This document shows, piece after piece, positions 20,586 to 34,400 of a DNA stretch of 64,000 bases. The DNA is taken from contig NC_092019.1 in NCBI RefSeq assembly GCF_042242105.1, forward strand, positions 14,386,328 to 14,450,327, in the 5' to 3' direction. Source of the DNA: Pempheris klunzingeri. Its lineage: Eukaryota > Chordata > Actinopteri > Acropomatiformes > Pempheridae. The notes under the pieces are model-generated. The model was not told the DNA's origin. It made no database searches and was given only the letters and a program-made list of their open reading frames with translations. Within the stretch, counting starts at the first letter, position 1. Every line of letters begins with the position of its first letter. The translations under genes were made by a program, and so were the position numbers.

Positions 20586-22784
20586 CTTGTTGGTGTGCAG
20601 TGACAGCTTTCATGATCTCAATACCTCTGCATTAGAGAAAAAAACAATACCAGACACATTAAAAAGACAGTTTGTTAGCATATTTCAGTCTTAATGGCAT
20701 TCCTGTGCATCTTTTTAACATGATTCAGTCAATAAAATCAAATAGGGGATAAATGGTGTTGTTACTCTGCAGTGAATTAGGTTAAGGCAGTAAAATAGGT
20801 CAATACAGCTCTACAAATAGGAAATGCAAACCAACTTTAAAGATTTGTGGGTGAGATGTGATCAACATTACAACTTTAACATCACATGCAGCAAATATTG
20901 CACCCCAAAGCAGTCAAACCACAAATACACAAACTTGTCAGAGATGATGATTCAGCGCTGCTTTTTGGAAGCTCCCAACCTCTTTGTCTCTTTGTGGAAG
21001 CAGTTTGAGTCAGCCTCTGGTGCAGTGACAGTCTAATTTCTGTGATATACTGTAACAGAGAAGGATTCGTGCTGTAGGCTCACCCATATTCCAGTACGGG
21101 GAGTTAGGAATGCTTTTTCTGATATGGCTGACAGAGCTCAGGCATGAAGTAAATCTCTCAAAATGTTACAGCTCTCCTCGGTTAGACAGTTTATCTGTCT
21201 GTACATAAATGGAAAGTAATGGAAGAAGATGCCATGTCTGAATATATCTGCACTTGAAGAACTTACACATTGCAGATTGTGGCTGTGCAGATGTTCTTTT
21301 TCAGTTTTCATGAAATTATACAGCATGCTAACAATGATGTGAACTCTCCCAATGTCATTAGCCTCTACTCTGGGCCAACACTGCTGCATTGATATGAGAG
21401 TAGAGGTGGAGATGCTGCAGTTGTGTCCTAATCAGAGCAGTGGTTGGGTCACAAACAGTATAATCTTTAATTTGGGAGAGCGCCAGCCTGATCGTACTGT
21501 CACGCACGCCACTGTGTGTGATGAGTATGCCAAGAGTACCATGAAGTTCAGCACATTTCTGCTTTGTCCCCCACTGTTTTGTCAATGAGTGTTGACAATG
21601 AGTACGCCGTGACTCTCCTCTGCATCCTAATGAATTGGCGTTGAGTTATGAGGCTGTCAGGCTCCCCCACGCTGTGAATATAACAAAGGAGGGGACCTCT
21701 GCCACACTCAGAGCAGAGAGGAGAAAGAAATGGAGATAGAAAGGCAGGATGGTGGTGGGGAGGGTGGGGTTGTGAGGATGTGGTTGATTAACAGGATGCG
21801 ATGTGGCGTTGAGAGTGTGAAACAGCCTGTCATATGTCAGATAGTAGTACATGAATGAAATGACATGCTGTGCAGCAGGAAGTTATCGGCAAGGGACTCT
21901 ATCGGTCTCTCCCTCATTTTTACAATCATTACAAGTCAGCAAATGTTTTCTCTGAGGGTAAATATCATGTGTAGAGAAGGCTTCAAACCTCATTTCATAC
22001 TGATAGAAATGTGAGATTACAGATAGCGGAGAGAGATGGGCACGTTTTAAGCTCAGCCGCGTGAGCCTGGTTTTTGGAGTGGCTCCCTCTGGCCCTGGCA
22101 ACCTCTCACCGCAGCGCCTTAAGCAGATCAGGCATTACCATCTGTGTGTCCCTTTCAGAGAAGGTGTGGCTGCACACACACACACAGACGCGGGCTGGCA
22201 AACACTACCCCGCTTGGTCAAGAGGTGTACTAATGAATAATAGATCTCACATTGGGATGGGGCCAGTTTTGTCTCTGTGTCAGCCTCTGGACTAGTCGCT
22301 TGCTGGGTTGCTTGAAGTATATATTTTAAGAAAGAAACACTTGTCCACGTCTCTGTGGTGTCCTGATTCTGAAGATGGATTTAAGAGGAGAGATTTTTTG
22401 CCCTTCTCCTAGTTCCACTGCTCAGGTCTTTTGGGGAAAGCATATAGGGCAGAAGTAATGGCTGGAGAAAGATGAATTACTGCACCTGATAAAAGTGACC
22501 TTTGGGATTTAACGGTCTATTGCGCAATTGCAGATGTTCTACCCACCATAACAACTCTTCAGACTTTGATAAGAAGCTGATTCAGACTGAGCCGGTAGTC
22601 ATCTGCTATCAGATTTGAATTGCTTGTCTTTCTATCCTATGTCGTCCCCCAGCCAGAGCCCGGACTGTAGACTGTGTGTAATATTTCATTTTCAAGTGCT
22701 CAGACTGACAGTTTCTGAAAGATAAAAAAACTGACAGCTCAAAGCTTGTGAGTTTCAAACACCTTAGACTATTAAAGCTTTAGT

Positions 22785-23165
22785 TTTACATTTTAGGAAA
22801 TAAACTTTTTGGCTTTCTTTCAGAGAGTTAGAGGAGAAAATTAATACCACTCTCGTGTCTGTGGGATGAAGATAAAGCCACAGGCAGCAGCCTAGCTTAG
22901 CTTAGCTTAGCATAAACAGCTAGCATGGTTCTGTCATGAGGTAATAAAATCTGCCAACCATCACCTCTAAAGCTCACCCATTGAAAAATGATATGACTTT
23001 TGTTTAATCTGAATAAAAACTTAAGTTTAGCTGGCTGTTTCCTCCTTTGTCTTTATGCTAAATTAAGCGACCCAGCTGCTGGCTTCATAGCCTATTTAAC
23101 AAACAGAGTCGTATCAATCTTCTCTTACTCTGAACATGGCAAATAATGGTATTTTCAAAAATATC
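22785..23165. repeat. Fold-back (inverted-arm) interspersed repeat
   Basis: The left arm (about 22795-22915, with AGAGAGTTAGAGGAGAAAAT and GCTTAGCTTAGCTTAGCAT) recurs as an imperfect reverse complement in the right arm (about 23050-23160, with ATGCTAAATTAAGCGACCC and CAATCTTCTCTTACTCTG). The arms are about 110-130 bases around a central spacer, so it could fold into a long imperfect hairpin. A related left arm occurs at about 40147-40290. It resembles a non-autonomous element common in percomorph introns. Confidence 0.7.
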
Positions 23166-24954
23166 GAAACAACTATTGTAAATACTAGCGACAGATACAT
23201 TATATAAGCCTGTAACCACTGTCAAAGTCAATAAATGTGCATATTAAAAATTATAATGCAGTAAATTACTATAATCTCTGCGTCACCATTTATTTCACTG
23301 CGGCAATGAGAGAACATTGGTTACTGCTGATTTCTGGACCCACCCTTTCCTTTGCCTCTTTTAAGTCAGGGTTTCCCTTCCCCTTCCAAGAGAAGAGTTG
23401 TTCTGCATTTCAATAATGAAATAACAAAGACTAAGTGGGTTCATTTCACCAGGGTAATGCCCAGATGTAATGAGATTACTGTTATTAAAGTTGTAACTTT
23501 TAGATGCAGCAAATGAGAGCTCATTGTGCCTCCTTTGGTGCCAATGACTGTGATGTTTCCAAAGCAAACAGGAAGAATAATCTGTGTGCTCACGACAAAC
23601 CAGTTTCTGATGAGTTTATCCTACAAAGCACTGTACTGTTAAAGACAATCAAATATTAAGTGAGAGATTTGGTTTATCAAGATGGATGATGGACCAGCAG
23701 CATTCGGGAACAGGTGAAGTACTCTGATTTTGCTTTGTCACCAAAGAGCTTTGTATTTAGAGGGATGGTCTGTCACTGACTGGCTGGTGGACAGCAGAGA
23801 TAAGGCGGTTACCACAGCACCATGGTAGGTGTTTGGTGAACACAGAGGTTTGTTTTGTCTGTAGGCTGATTATTCTAGAGAGACCAGAGAGAAGCGTAGA
23901 GCTGGTTGTCCTGGAGCAATTTTAAATCAACATTGATTTTTCTTCAATTTAGATTATTCTGTTTCATCAACCCAATCCGACTCAGTTCAACGTGAGCAGC
24001 CATTCTTCTTATCTAATAGAATAAAAAGTGCTTTCTTATATATTTATAGTCCATGCTGCGGCTTTGTTTGCTTCATACATAAACATAGACTATTTCATAA
24101 GCATAGCCCTCATAAACATGGAGCGACTGCTTTTCATGAGTTGGAAATGAAATATAATTCAACTCTCACAGCTGGGTTTTGCATATGAAATGTTATTTAA
24201 GAGATTATGTAAAACCACTAAGTTTTTAAAGGTTATCTAAATATCATCTTATCAACTTGGGAAAAGTCACCATTCTATCTTTATTTTAAGACGACGCATT
24301 TTTCACCTGGGGCCATGCCTGCCTCTCAGGCACTCTTTCTCTCACTTGTCATTACTGAACGCCAGCGGTATTGAGGCTCTCAAGGCTTTAACTCTCACTA
24401 GTTTCACTTCATATTTCTGAGCGCTACCTCTGGGTTTGTGATTCCAACCCAACTTATTTGAATTGCTGTGGTGCATCAGAATGCACTGTCATTTCTTGCA
24501 ACCGTGAATCTCTTTCCTAAGAAAGCTGTACTGTCGGGGAGGGGGAGCAACCATGAGATGTTTATTCTGGTGAGTCACATCCTAATGATGCCTGATAGCC
24601 TGTTACGCTTGTCAGCCCTTTGGCAGACTCTGGAGATAGTGAGGGGACAGAGGAACATCTGCAACATGAACTGCAGAATGTAATGGAGGGCTTTCAGCTT
24701 CTGTCAATCTAGTTAGTGCAGCTTAAAAGGACATTAAGCCATCTATAACTTCAACTAAGATCTAGAGCTGACCAAGGATTTGCTGACAGTTCTCTGGTAC
24801 GCCCTGAATTAACAAAGCTAGGAGAGTTTGTGTTCGGACAACGTGATTTTTACTTATCACATATTGAAATTTCATGATTTATTGTTATAAGAATATGCTT
24901 GCTGTCGAGCATCCTAGGTTACATGTATATGTAACAGTACAGGTTACATGACTG

Positions 24955-25045
24955 ACTTACGATATTTCCCTCTGGACCAAAGTGGTGGACCAACCGACCA
25001 TGAGACGGACATCATCATTCACAGAGCCCTACAAAATTATTATGT
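24955..25045 (-). repeat. Reversed fragment of the 20.1-kb repeat family
   Basis: The sequence with CTCTGGACCAAAGTGGTGG, CCAACCGACC and ATCATCATTCACAGAG is, read in reverse, the family consensus segment (GGTCCACCACTTTGGTCCAGAG) also recognisable at about 20160. It is a truncated copy in the opposite orientation. Confidence 0.55.
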
Positions 25046-25748
25046 TTGCCATGATACTTTGAAACTGCTTCCCCAAAGAAATTTTAAATAACACCATATG
25101 GATTTTCTCAATGTAATCTTTTTATCTACACTCCAAGGGCCAGATGGAGGTTCTCCAGTAAGAATCCTGCTAAATTTTAAGCTCCTGCTAGTTGCACATC
25201 TGCCTCCTCAAAGTGTTACACTGGTTTCTCATTATAGATCATTTGCAGGTACCATCCACCCACACTTTACTGGAATATTCAAGAGATGTCTGTCACCTCT
25301 CCACATAAATCAGTTGGCCTTTTGTGTGGCCTTCTTTCTGAAGAAGATCTGTGTGTATATCTGTTCCTTTAACAAAGAGATAGCGTGGTAAAGCATGGCC
25401 TGCAAACTTGCCAGTAATGATTTACATGAGTGAATATATTATACTACAAATAGAATGGACTTTAGTTTGCTTGTCACTCAGGGAAATTACACCATTACTG
25501 CAACAACTTCATAGATGTATAATAATGATACATCTGTGGTATTTCTCTTTAGTTTTTATCCAGACCAGAATAATTTTCTGTGATCACCTCTGCATAATGT
25601 ATTTGTATTGACAAAAATTCTCATTTGAACAAAAGACTAAAATGCAGCAGTGAGCGGCACCTATTTTTAATTATATTCAATTTGATAAAAGTGTCTGCTT
25701 CCATTAGAGTAATAGTCTCAATCCAAAAACCATGTATTTGTACATATT

Positions 25749-25770
25749 TGTGTGTGTGTGTGTGTGTGTG
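25749..25770. repeat. (TG)11 microsatellite
   Basis: Eleven TG units lie in the presumed first intron of osbpl3. Confidence 0.9.
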
Positions 25771-28493
25771 TCTATCTTTTTGTGTTCATGCATTCATACA
25801 TGAAAGGGAGGCCGTCTTGATGACAGTAGGACTTTCCCTGTGGCCTGTGTCTATCTTTTGTTCTCAGTAGCTGTCAGTGCTCATGTGATCCCCTCTGTTT
25901 CTATGAACCAACACACTCAGCACGCCCGCCTGTCATCATCCCCCGTTTCACCAAGCTCTGGTCTCAGGCCTGACTGCTCTGCTCATTAGCATGAGCCACA
26001 ACCACTTACAGTAGACTTACATTGTCTTCATGTTAGACCACAGTGTCTACTTTTTCTCATATTTTCTTATCTGTATTTTTCACTCTGTAAATGACAGCAA
26101 CAGCTGTCAAGTGAGGTAAAAATCCATACCAACCCCTGCTCTGAAATCTAATAACAGTTTTATTGCAATCACTTACTGCATTTCTTCATTGCCACCAAAG
26201 AGCATGTGCTCTTCAAGGAGAAAGGGTAATTACTGGGCCTGTGACGTCTAACACTGCTGTCACCCCGATGAAAGGCAGAGAAGTGGTGCTGTTGTATCAG
26301 ATGAAAGGGTGCCGTGAAGGGTGACAGTATGACAGACCTGTGCGTTGCTGGTGTGAGCTGGGGAGAGTGGATGAATAAATCAAGAGGAGGAGATGGAGAG
26401 GAAGCATTGGACTGATAGATGCATACTGTAAATGGGCTCATTTAGTGTCTCATATCATGGCTGTCTGTAGCTTAGTTTGTCTCAGTCCTGGTTTGGTTAG
26501 ATGCATTCAGCCATAATTGAGCTGGCAGTGTATAAGACGTGCTGTCCTACTGTTGGGGTCCTCTTTTTGTGTGTCCTGCCACTTTGATCCATTGTTGTGG
26601 CTGAATTTGGGCGCCACGCTCCGCCCGTGGAAACCGCGGCCTGTGGTCCACACGCAGAGCGGTGGTGTAGGCTTGGCCAAAGGACGGAGGTTTCAGGTGA
26701 CCACGCTTTTGTCTTTCCAACACGAGAGGCTGTGGCCATTATGCAGCACAACGCTTGCGGATTCAGAGCAGGTAATGTGATTAACCTTGCTGCTGCCTCA
26801 AAGTGGTTGTCAACACGTTGCGTGTCTGATTCAGTCCGAGATGGTGTATGATAATCCAGTGATTTTCACTGAAAGAAAGAAAATGGTTCTTAGCATTACT
26901 TTCTAGGTTTTTAAACCACAGTCTTCATCAGCAGATGTAGTGGTTGCAGTTGTAATTTATTTCAGTCCTTAATAACAAAAAATGTCAAACATGTTAAAAC
27001 TCTTGGGTCTTTGGGTTCACTATGTTCCTTTACATTTCATAGATAAAATGATCAATAGATTCATTGAAAAAAAAGTGTGTGGGGGGTATTTTACAAAAAT
27101 AATCGTTAGTTGCAGCCCTAATATCAGTTTGATTATTTTATGTAGGATGTTGCATACATTTGCCATATCGACAGTTTACCCCACATGGGAAAAATATTCT
27201 TAATAACATTGTAGACCTAAATACTTGAGTATATATATTCTTATGTAGGCCCAACTAAAGCTAGGGGAAAACACATTAATACTAATTAAAAAAAGATCAA
27301 AATATAATCATGACCTTGTCCCTTGGACAGAAACTGACAGATGGTCATTTAATATGGCGATGAAGTCAAACTCAATGGTCCAAAAACTCAGGACTGCCAT
27401 ACGTCCTCAGTAAAGCTAAACTAATGACCTGCTGCTTGTTCCCATGTGGGCCAACTTGATTTAACACATTGTTCCAGGTTGTTGTTCATCTTTACTGTGA
27501 CAACTGTCGGTCCCAGTGCATTAGCCAAATGTGGTTCTGTGTGCTGACGTGGTAGAACAGGCACATAATGTTAATTAGTCTGTGTGAAGTGTGGCATTTC
27601 CCGAAGAGGCCCATTTATTTTCACACCGCTGAAGTGATTATATTACATTTCACTAATGATCTCACATCTCGCTCCATCTTTACATGTAACGCTTGTGTTT
27701 CATTCCCTCATCACAGAGCTGTCTGTATATTGAGACCAGCCAACACTCAGTGTCATAAAGCTTCAGTGAACAGAATCACTTATATTGAAAATGAGTGTTC
27801 ATGATTGGTGGGAAGTAAATAAGTACTTTTACTCAAGCACTGTTCTTTAGTACAAGTTTGAGGAGCTAATTCATTTTCTGTCCATTAACTACTTGATTAA
27901 TCATATAAAACCTTGTAGAAGGGCCATTTGGATTATGTCAACTTCTGATACTCAGGTACATTTTGCTGATAATAGTTCTGCAGTTTTCCTTAAGTAAACT
28001 TCTGAAGGACATTTGCTTGTATAGCAGTACTTTTACACTGAGTTATTACTACTTTTACCTAGGTCTAACTGCATCTTACAACACTGCTGTACATATATAC
28101 TTCTATTGGGTGCTTTGGATTCATATGACCCTTAAATGCTGACAGTCCATCATTCTCTGTAAGTGTAAGATATGAATTATTTAAACTTGTGGTCTCTTCA
28201 CTTGCAGGCCAATTTATGTCCTCCTGTTTTGTCTGTCGATTCCATTTGCTGATCTTGAGAACTCTTCTGTGCTTTTCTCATTACATCCCATTTTCCGCTA
28301 CACAAAGATGGAAAAAAAAAAACAATCACTCTAAATAACCTAATGCATTTTTCAGTGACATGGGACTTAAAAGCCTTTTAAAGGGCTTGTCCTTTTTTCT
28401 CTCCACCTGACCCCATCTCCACCCCTTCTTCCCTCAGTAGAGGAATGTTCCTGGTACTCCAGCCATAGCTTGCACTGGCCGGTCTGCAGCGAG

Positions 28494-31400
28494 ATGGGCT
28501 CAGAGGAGCGCAGCTCAACCATGTCACAGAAGATATCTTCCCTGTCACGCAGCAACAGCAGCTCCTCGTCCAAGCATGACAGCCGACAGGTAACACACAC
28601 CAGCTAAAGACACTGTAGGACTTCACTGTCGCACATCCCTTACAAACATTAGGCTACTACATCATGTGCTGTTAGCTGGTTAAACGAAACTCTGCAAATA
28701 CGTGACTCCTACAGATCATTTCCTCAGTATCATGCATGGGCAAAGTTTGGACTATTTGCTTCTTCACATTTTTTTTTCCAAAAAAGCATCTGCTGGTCCT
28801 CAGGCATTTCTCTATGTCGTGGGAGGAGATGACCTGACAGTAAATGCCTCAACCGCACAAACTTTTGGTAATAGGTCCTGTGGTTTTCTCAGATATTCTA
28901 GCATGGCCATTTGGCTCTTTATAAATGCAAGCCCAAGGAGACGGCCTCGTCTGTTTATTTTATATCTTCGGCAGCATCGACTAAATGATGCCAACTTCAG
29001 AAAGTTGGCTGCATTTTTCTATTAGAGAGTTTCCATCACTGCTTCAGTCTCAGACCACAATATTTTCTCCAAATGTGGATGAGATAGAGTTCTCTAAATA
29101 GATAAAATGCAACTCCCTCAAATGTATTTCTCTCACACACAAATTAGTGAAGATATTAGCACCATGAACAAACTGTTGTCGCATTTGCCTCAAGCATATA
29201 TTTGCAGGCAGCAGACTCATTCATTTTTCATTACCTGCAACAGCTTTTCCACCTGGAAATTAAAGTGAAATAGTAAATGTAAGTAATGAAGTTTCTATCA
29301 AGTGCTGCCCACAGGACACACAAGACACTAGTGGACCATCACTTAGAGTAACAACAGAGACAGGGAGAGAAAAAGTGTTTTCATTAGCAATGAACATCTG
29401 AACAAACAAATAAATATCTAGAAGTATCTGTGTCTGACTTGACACTTCAGAATTGGTTCAGAACTTCAGAAAAAGTTACTTTTTATTGATTTTTCATACA
29501 ATTTTGCATTAGCTGACCCTCAAAGGTTGCTCAAATGCTGCTGGGCAGGGCAAAACAAATACATATAAAACTGTACGTTTTGTTCATTTGTTCATTCTTC
29601 ACACAAACCACCTTAAAGCTGCAGCAGCACTATGTTGGACAGCTTTGGAATTATTCTTGATTTGCATTTTCTTATGCTGAGAGCTATCCCTGCATGCACA
29701 CGTCTTCTTGTCAGTTGTGTCACTGCTTTCTCTCCAGAAGTGTCTCATGACCTTGAAGAAAAGTGCTCAGGCAGTATGTGACAATGACTCACTATGTGAC
29801 TCTGTCAGAGAGAGTTGTGACGAGCGCTCAGGGACAGTGAAAGAGCAAACCACAAGCCACGCCTTCTCCATCCCCCAACCCCCTACAGAAATGAGGGTTT
29901 ATTTTAGACGGCCTCACTGCCTCTCTGACTGATACAGCTTGTTTGGTCTGAACTGTTATATACTGGAACAGTCAGGGACACGCTGAAGATAACAGAGTCA
30001 CCTCAAAGCTCTGCCAAGTCCCCAAAGTCCCTCTGGATAGCTGTGACGTGAACATCATTTGTACTTGACTTTTTGGCCCACTGGGAATTAATGAAGTTTA
30101 AGCTATAATCCACTTGTGCTCCTCTTCTCCACAAGTGCAGAAGAGATAGTGCAAATAAAATTTTTTCTAATTTATTTTTGTACGTCTTTGAAGTTTGAAG
30201 ACGACCCCAGTTTCTGTTAAAAATGTCTCCAAACCCAAACCAAGACAACAAGGTAGGGAGTATTACTTGTAGTAGCACTTATGTAGTAGCAGTACTTATG
30301 ACAAGTAGCCTCAGTTAAGTATCCTGTTAGATTCATCATAATTGTTGACAAATTTTCTCTTGTGTAGCTAATTGATTAATTTACTGATTGTTTCAGCACT
30401 AATATAATCTAAAGGCCATATAATCTGTAAATCACAAATGACGCAATACTCTTTGTGTCCACAAAGATATTACATAACACTCTGTTTATACTCTTTAGTC
30501 TGCCGTCCTGGTATACTCACTCCTGAAGTACATGACAGAGTCATGTGGATTAGTCGGTGATGAAATATCATCTTAATCTCTGTATTTGCAGGGGATTTGG
30601 TTCTAATCTCAGTCAGGAAATGATTATTGTGAAGAGTGAGATTAGGTAGGTAAGCTAATTTTGCAAATGGGACCATGAGGTGAAAGTAGTCCGTAAATCT
30701 CCACACTTGACATCAAACCTCGTAGGGCCGTATTTTCCTCCAGCAATGAGACTCACCTGTCCCGCTCCCACAGCCTCCTACTGACTGACTGAGAGGACGA
30801 AAATCTAAACAAGCATCAGCAGCCAAAAATTACAATACGCTTCTGACTCAGACGCTGACTCTGATTTTTGTTTGTGCACAAGTTGAGCGTCTGTCTCTCA
30901 TCTCAGAGCGCTTATAAACCATCTGTGCCCACAGGACAGCTGGGAAATTGTGGAGGGCCTACGTGGAGGTGTCAGCAATGTCCTGGAGCCCCAGAAACAG
31001 GAGGGCTACATGCTAAAGAGGAGAAAGTGGCCCATGAAAGGCTGGCATAAGGTACAACACCTGCAAGGTCCTCAATTGACCCACGTTACTGTGCATTTAC
31101 TAATCTCTCAGAGTGTTAGACTTCATGATGTATTTTTAGACACACTTGACAACTGAGCGTCATTTCCATTTCCCGGTTTTGCCCCACATTTTCCAGGTTC
31201 CTTCTGCAGAAAAATCTGCTGACATGACTTATTTGTGTTTTAAACTAATTGAATTATCTTATTCGGTAGGTGATTTCACCCACAGAGGAGTCACATGTGA
31301 CCTGGGTTAGTGTCTGTTCAGGCTCTGTCTAAAAGCTTTCACTGGGATGATATTGCCTAGACTTGGTGTTCCTCTCAGATGCATTAGCTGATGGCCTGTT

Positions 31401-34400
31401 GCTTAATAGAGTGGTATACATTTAGTATTGACTTACAGTGGGAGCTTTTCAGGTCTTTGTGCTTTCAACAGTCTGATTCTGGTCATGTGGAGTAAAAGCA
31501 CCAAGAGTCGTAAAAGATTTGCAACAGAGTGAGAGGAGGAGTAATAGAGGCAGACAAGATGCAAGACAAGAGTCCGGGATGACAAACATCTCACTGCAGA
31601 GACATTAACAACATACATTAACGAGAGGCTGTCAAGATCGCAGAGTCATAGCAGTGACTTCAGACTTGCTGTCAGGGATGATCCATATCATCTCGGCTGC
31701 ATCTCATTCACTCATTGTTCTCCTGTCTCCCTACAGAGGTACTTTTTCTTGGACAAGGGCATCCTGAAGTATGGCAAGTGCAGTGCTGATGTGAGTACAA
31801 AAGGCTGCTGGCTACATGCTCTGTGGACTTGTCAGTTACAGAAGATTACAAAGGACACTTTGTGTCTTTTGTAATGTTCTCTGGCTTTCTTTCCTAAAAT
31901 ATCTATCTGTGCCAGTAGATACAAAAGGCCCTCATTGCCTCACAATCTCATTATGATTGATTGGAATCACATGGTGCATTTTAGCTGCCAATCTACATAA
32001 TTATATATTAGATATGCAGAGGCTCTACTTGGCCAGGACTCAACCAATAAAAGCATTATTATTGCCGCTTTAAACACAGAATAGTTCATTTAATAACTGA
32101 ACAGCATCCTGTTGCATCTGTATTATCCCATCCAATATACTCATAACATTGTGTGTTGACTTGCAGATTGAGAAAGGGAAACTGCATGGCTGCATTGACG
32201 TGGGTCTCTCAGTCATGGCCATTAAGAAGAAAGCCAAGTGCATCGATCTTGACGCTGAGGAAAACATCTATCACCTGAAGGTAAACCACAAGGCTGCTGA
32301 ATGTAAATCATTCCCCACTGATTTACAGGAAGTGAGGTTTAACATATATTATTCAGATTATTCCCTTTTGAATCCTGAGATAGAAGCAAACATTAAAATG
32401 ACTTTGAAATAATCCCATGTGTTTTATATGGGTGAGAGTAACAGTCCTAGTGTGTGTTTTTCCACCTTTACACCTCCTTCACCTTACTTGTCCTTGATTT
32501 CTGATTGTGGTATCTGCTCTGTAGATTAAGTCACAGGAGCTGTTTGATGAATGGGTGTCCAAGCTGCGCCACCATCGGCTCTATCGGCAAAATGAGATTG
32601 CCATGTACCCTAACGAGAAGTCCTTCTACTATCCCTATTACCCCTCCCCCAACTCCCCTAGCATGGCTGAGAGTGCCTCCATCCGAAAGGTAAACATGGG
32701 CTCGACACAGCGGCGCTCTGTCACTGAAATCTAAAGTAGGAGTGGAAAACTCGAAACTTGCTAAATGCTGTTTACTCCAGGAAGCTAATTGTAATTGAAC
32801 TGACCTTTGGATGTGTTTGCTGTTGCAGTGCATGTCTATACGCAGACAGTCCACAGTGCATTCTGCAGGAGCCTTCCCTTTAAGCTGCAACAGTAAGGTA
32901 GCAGCCTGGCTCCAGTCATCTGATGACATGGACAAGTGCTCCAAAGGTGAGACAGTGGAGCTGTCCCTTGTGATTTGTGGAGCTTCTCGAAACAGTCTCG
33001 ACACTCAGTAGTTCCTGGTGCGCTTCTTACTTCTTTTGTCGACTTTATACCATTTTATCCAACTTTGCCCCTGTTGTGTTATTTGTTTTCAAAGCAGGAT
33101 GTTAAAAGGTTAAGCTGAGATTTGGTAGTCAGCTTGCTAAGAAGCCACTGGATAAATATTGGTTGGATCTTGGATTTCCATCATGAGATAATTTGCACCT
33201 TTATTTAAGCAATGGGATGCATTCTTGTGCTTATAAATATATGACGATTTTGTTAGAAAAAAAAAATAAACATAAACCCACATAGAGGTAGCAGCTACAA
33301 GGCTGGTGAATTATTCAGTGTTTGGGAAGGTTTGTGTTCTACTTAGAGCCTCCAAGTTAGAGTAGAGTTGCCAAAGACAGTAAGAGAGGCAGATCTGGCC
33401 CTAGTGAGTCCAGCTTTTTCATTTGTCAAATGTTTCAGTTCCAATAAATCTGTCTGCCTGCTGTCTTTTTTGCCAGTAAGAAAGGACTGGCATGCTGGTG
33501 TTGTTGTTTATGGAGCAAAGAAGCTGTTGATTACTAATAAACTGTTTGTGTCATTAAGTTTCTGATGATGTGCCCTTTCAACAAATCTACCAGTTGTGAA
33601 GAGAGAAGTTACAGTAGTTCAGATTGCCACTTATTTAGTCATTCCTCATTAAAATTTGTTTATAAGTGGCCTAAATGAACTCTTTCACCCCATCAAAGAA
33701 GGACTGGTTAGCACAGTTAACCAGCCATCTGGATGGAAAGTTAGGGAATGTCAGCCCTTTTTACAATCTGGGTCTGTACTTAGACCTCCTTCTTTTTCTT
33801 CTTCTTCTCCGTATCGCTTTCTTGTGATCTCTTCTCACCTCTTAACTTTTTTTTTTATCTTAACTTGGATCTTTTTCCTTCTCCCCACAGATTTGTCAGT
33901 CTGTGAGGCTTACCTGCTGGAGCTCAGCCACCTGCTTCAGAGCATGGAAGTCCTCCACCGCACCTATTCTGCTCCATCTATCCAGGCGCTGCAGGTCAGC
34001 ACTTTATTTCCTTTCACTTTACCATACAGAGCAGGTTTGTTCATCACAGTGTGCGATTCAAGACTAAGCCTGAGAAAATCTGTATTAAATTAACTATCTG
34101 AGCACATCTAAAATACTAGATGACTCAGAACTGTTATGTCTTTTATCATTTCCCTCCACCAATATTTTTTGTTGCCCTCAAGTCATTTACTACTAAATAT
34201 AGACTGCCAGTGATGAAAACATTTCCTATGAAAAGCCTTTCATAAAACAAAAAAATACTGCCTCAACCATCAGTATCTTCCCTCATGTTCACTAGGCATC
34301 CACATTTGACAGCCCCAAGAAAGAAAAGAGACTTCCAAGGAAATGGCGCACTAAAAACTACAACAAAGATGTCAAAACAACTCTGCAGGTACTCAGTTTG

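Larger units (their letters stand above)
17585..28437 (+). other. Presumed first intron of osbpl3 (about 10.9 kb)
   Basis: No supported protein-coding exon lies here. The stretch is AT-rich with scattered repeats: a percomorph dispersed repeat at 20.11-20.58 kb, a fold-back element at 22.78-23.17 kb, a reversed fragment of the first family near 24.95 kb, and (TG)11 at 25749-25770. A locally CG-rich patch at about 26.59-26.76 kb stands out. Short open frames across the interval have no recognisable homology or splice framing. Confidence 0.55.

Noticed and set aside
20824-21588. Open frames of 60-85 codons in the osbpl3 first intron
   Set aside because: No splice framing, start context or recognisable homology; expected by chance.
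28812-29025. Short open frames and an 8-bp hairpin (GCCAACTT...AAGTTGGC) as a possible gene or microRNA
   Set aside because: No homology is recognised and the stem is far too short for a microRNA precursor.
32531-33004. 157-codon antisense frame over osbpl3 exons
   Set aside because: It is the shadow of two conserved osbpl3 exons (32525-32689 and 32829-32946) on the other strand, with no homology of its own.
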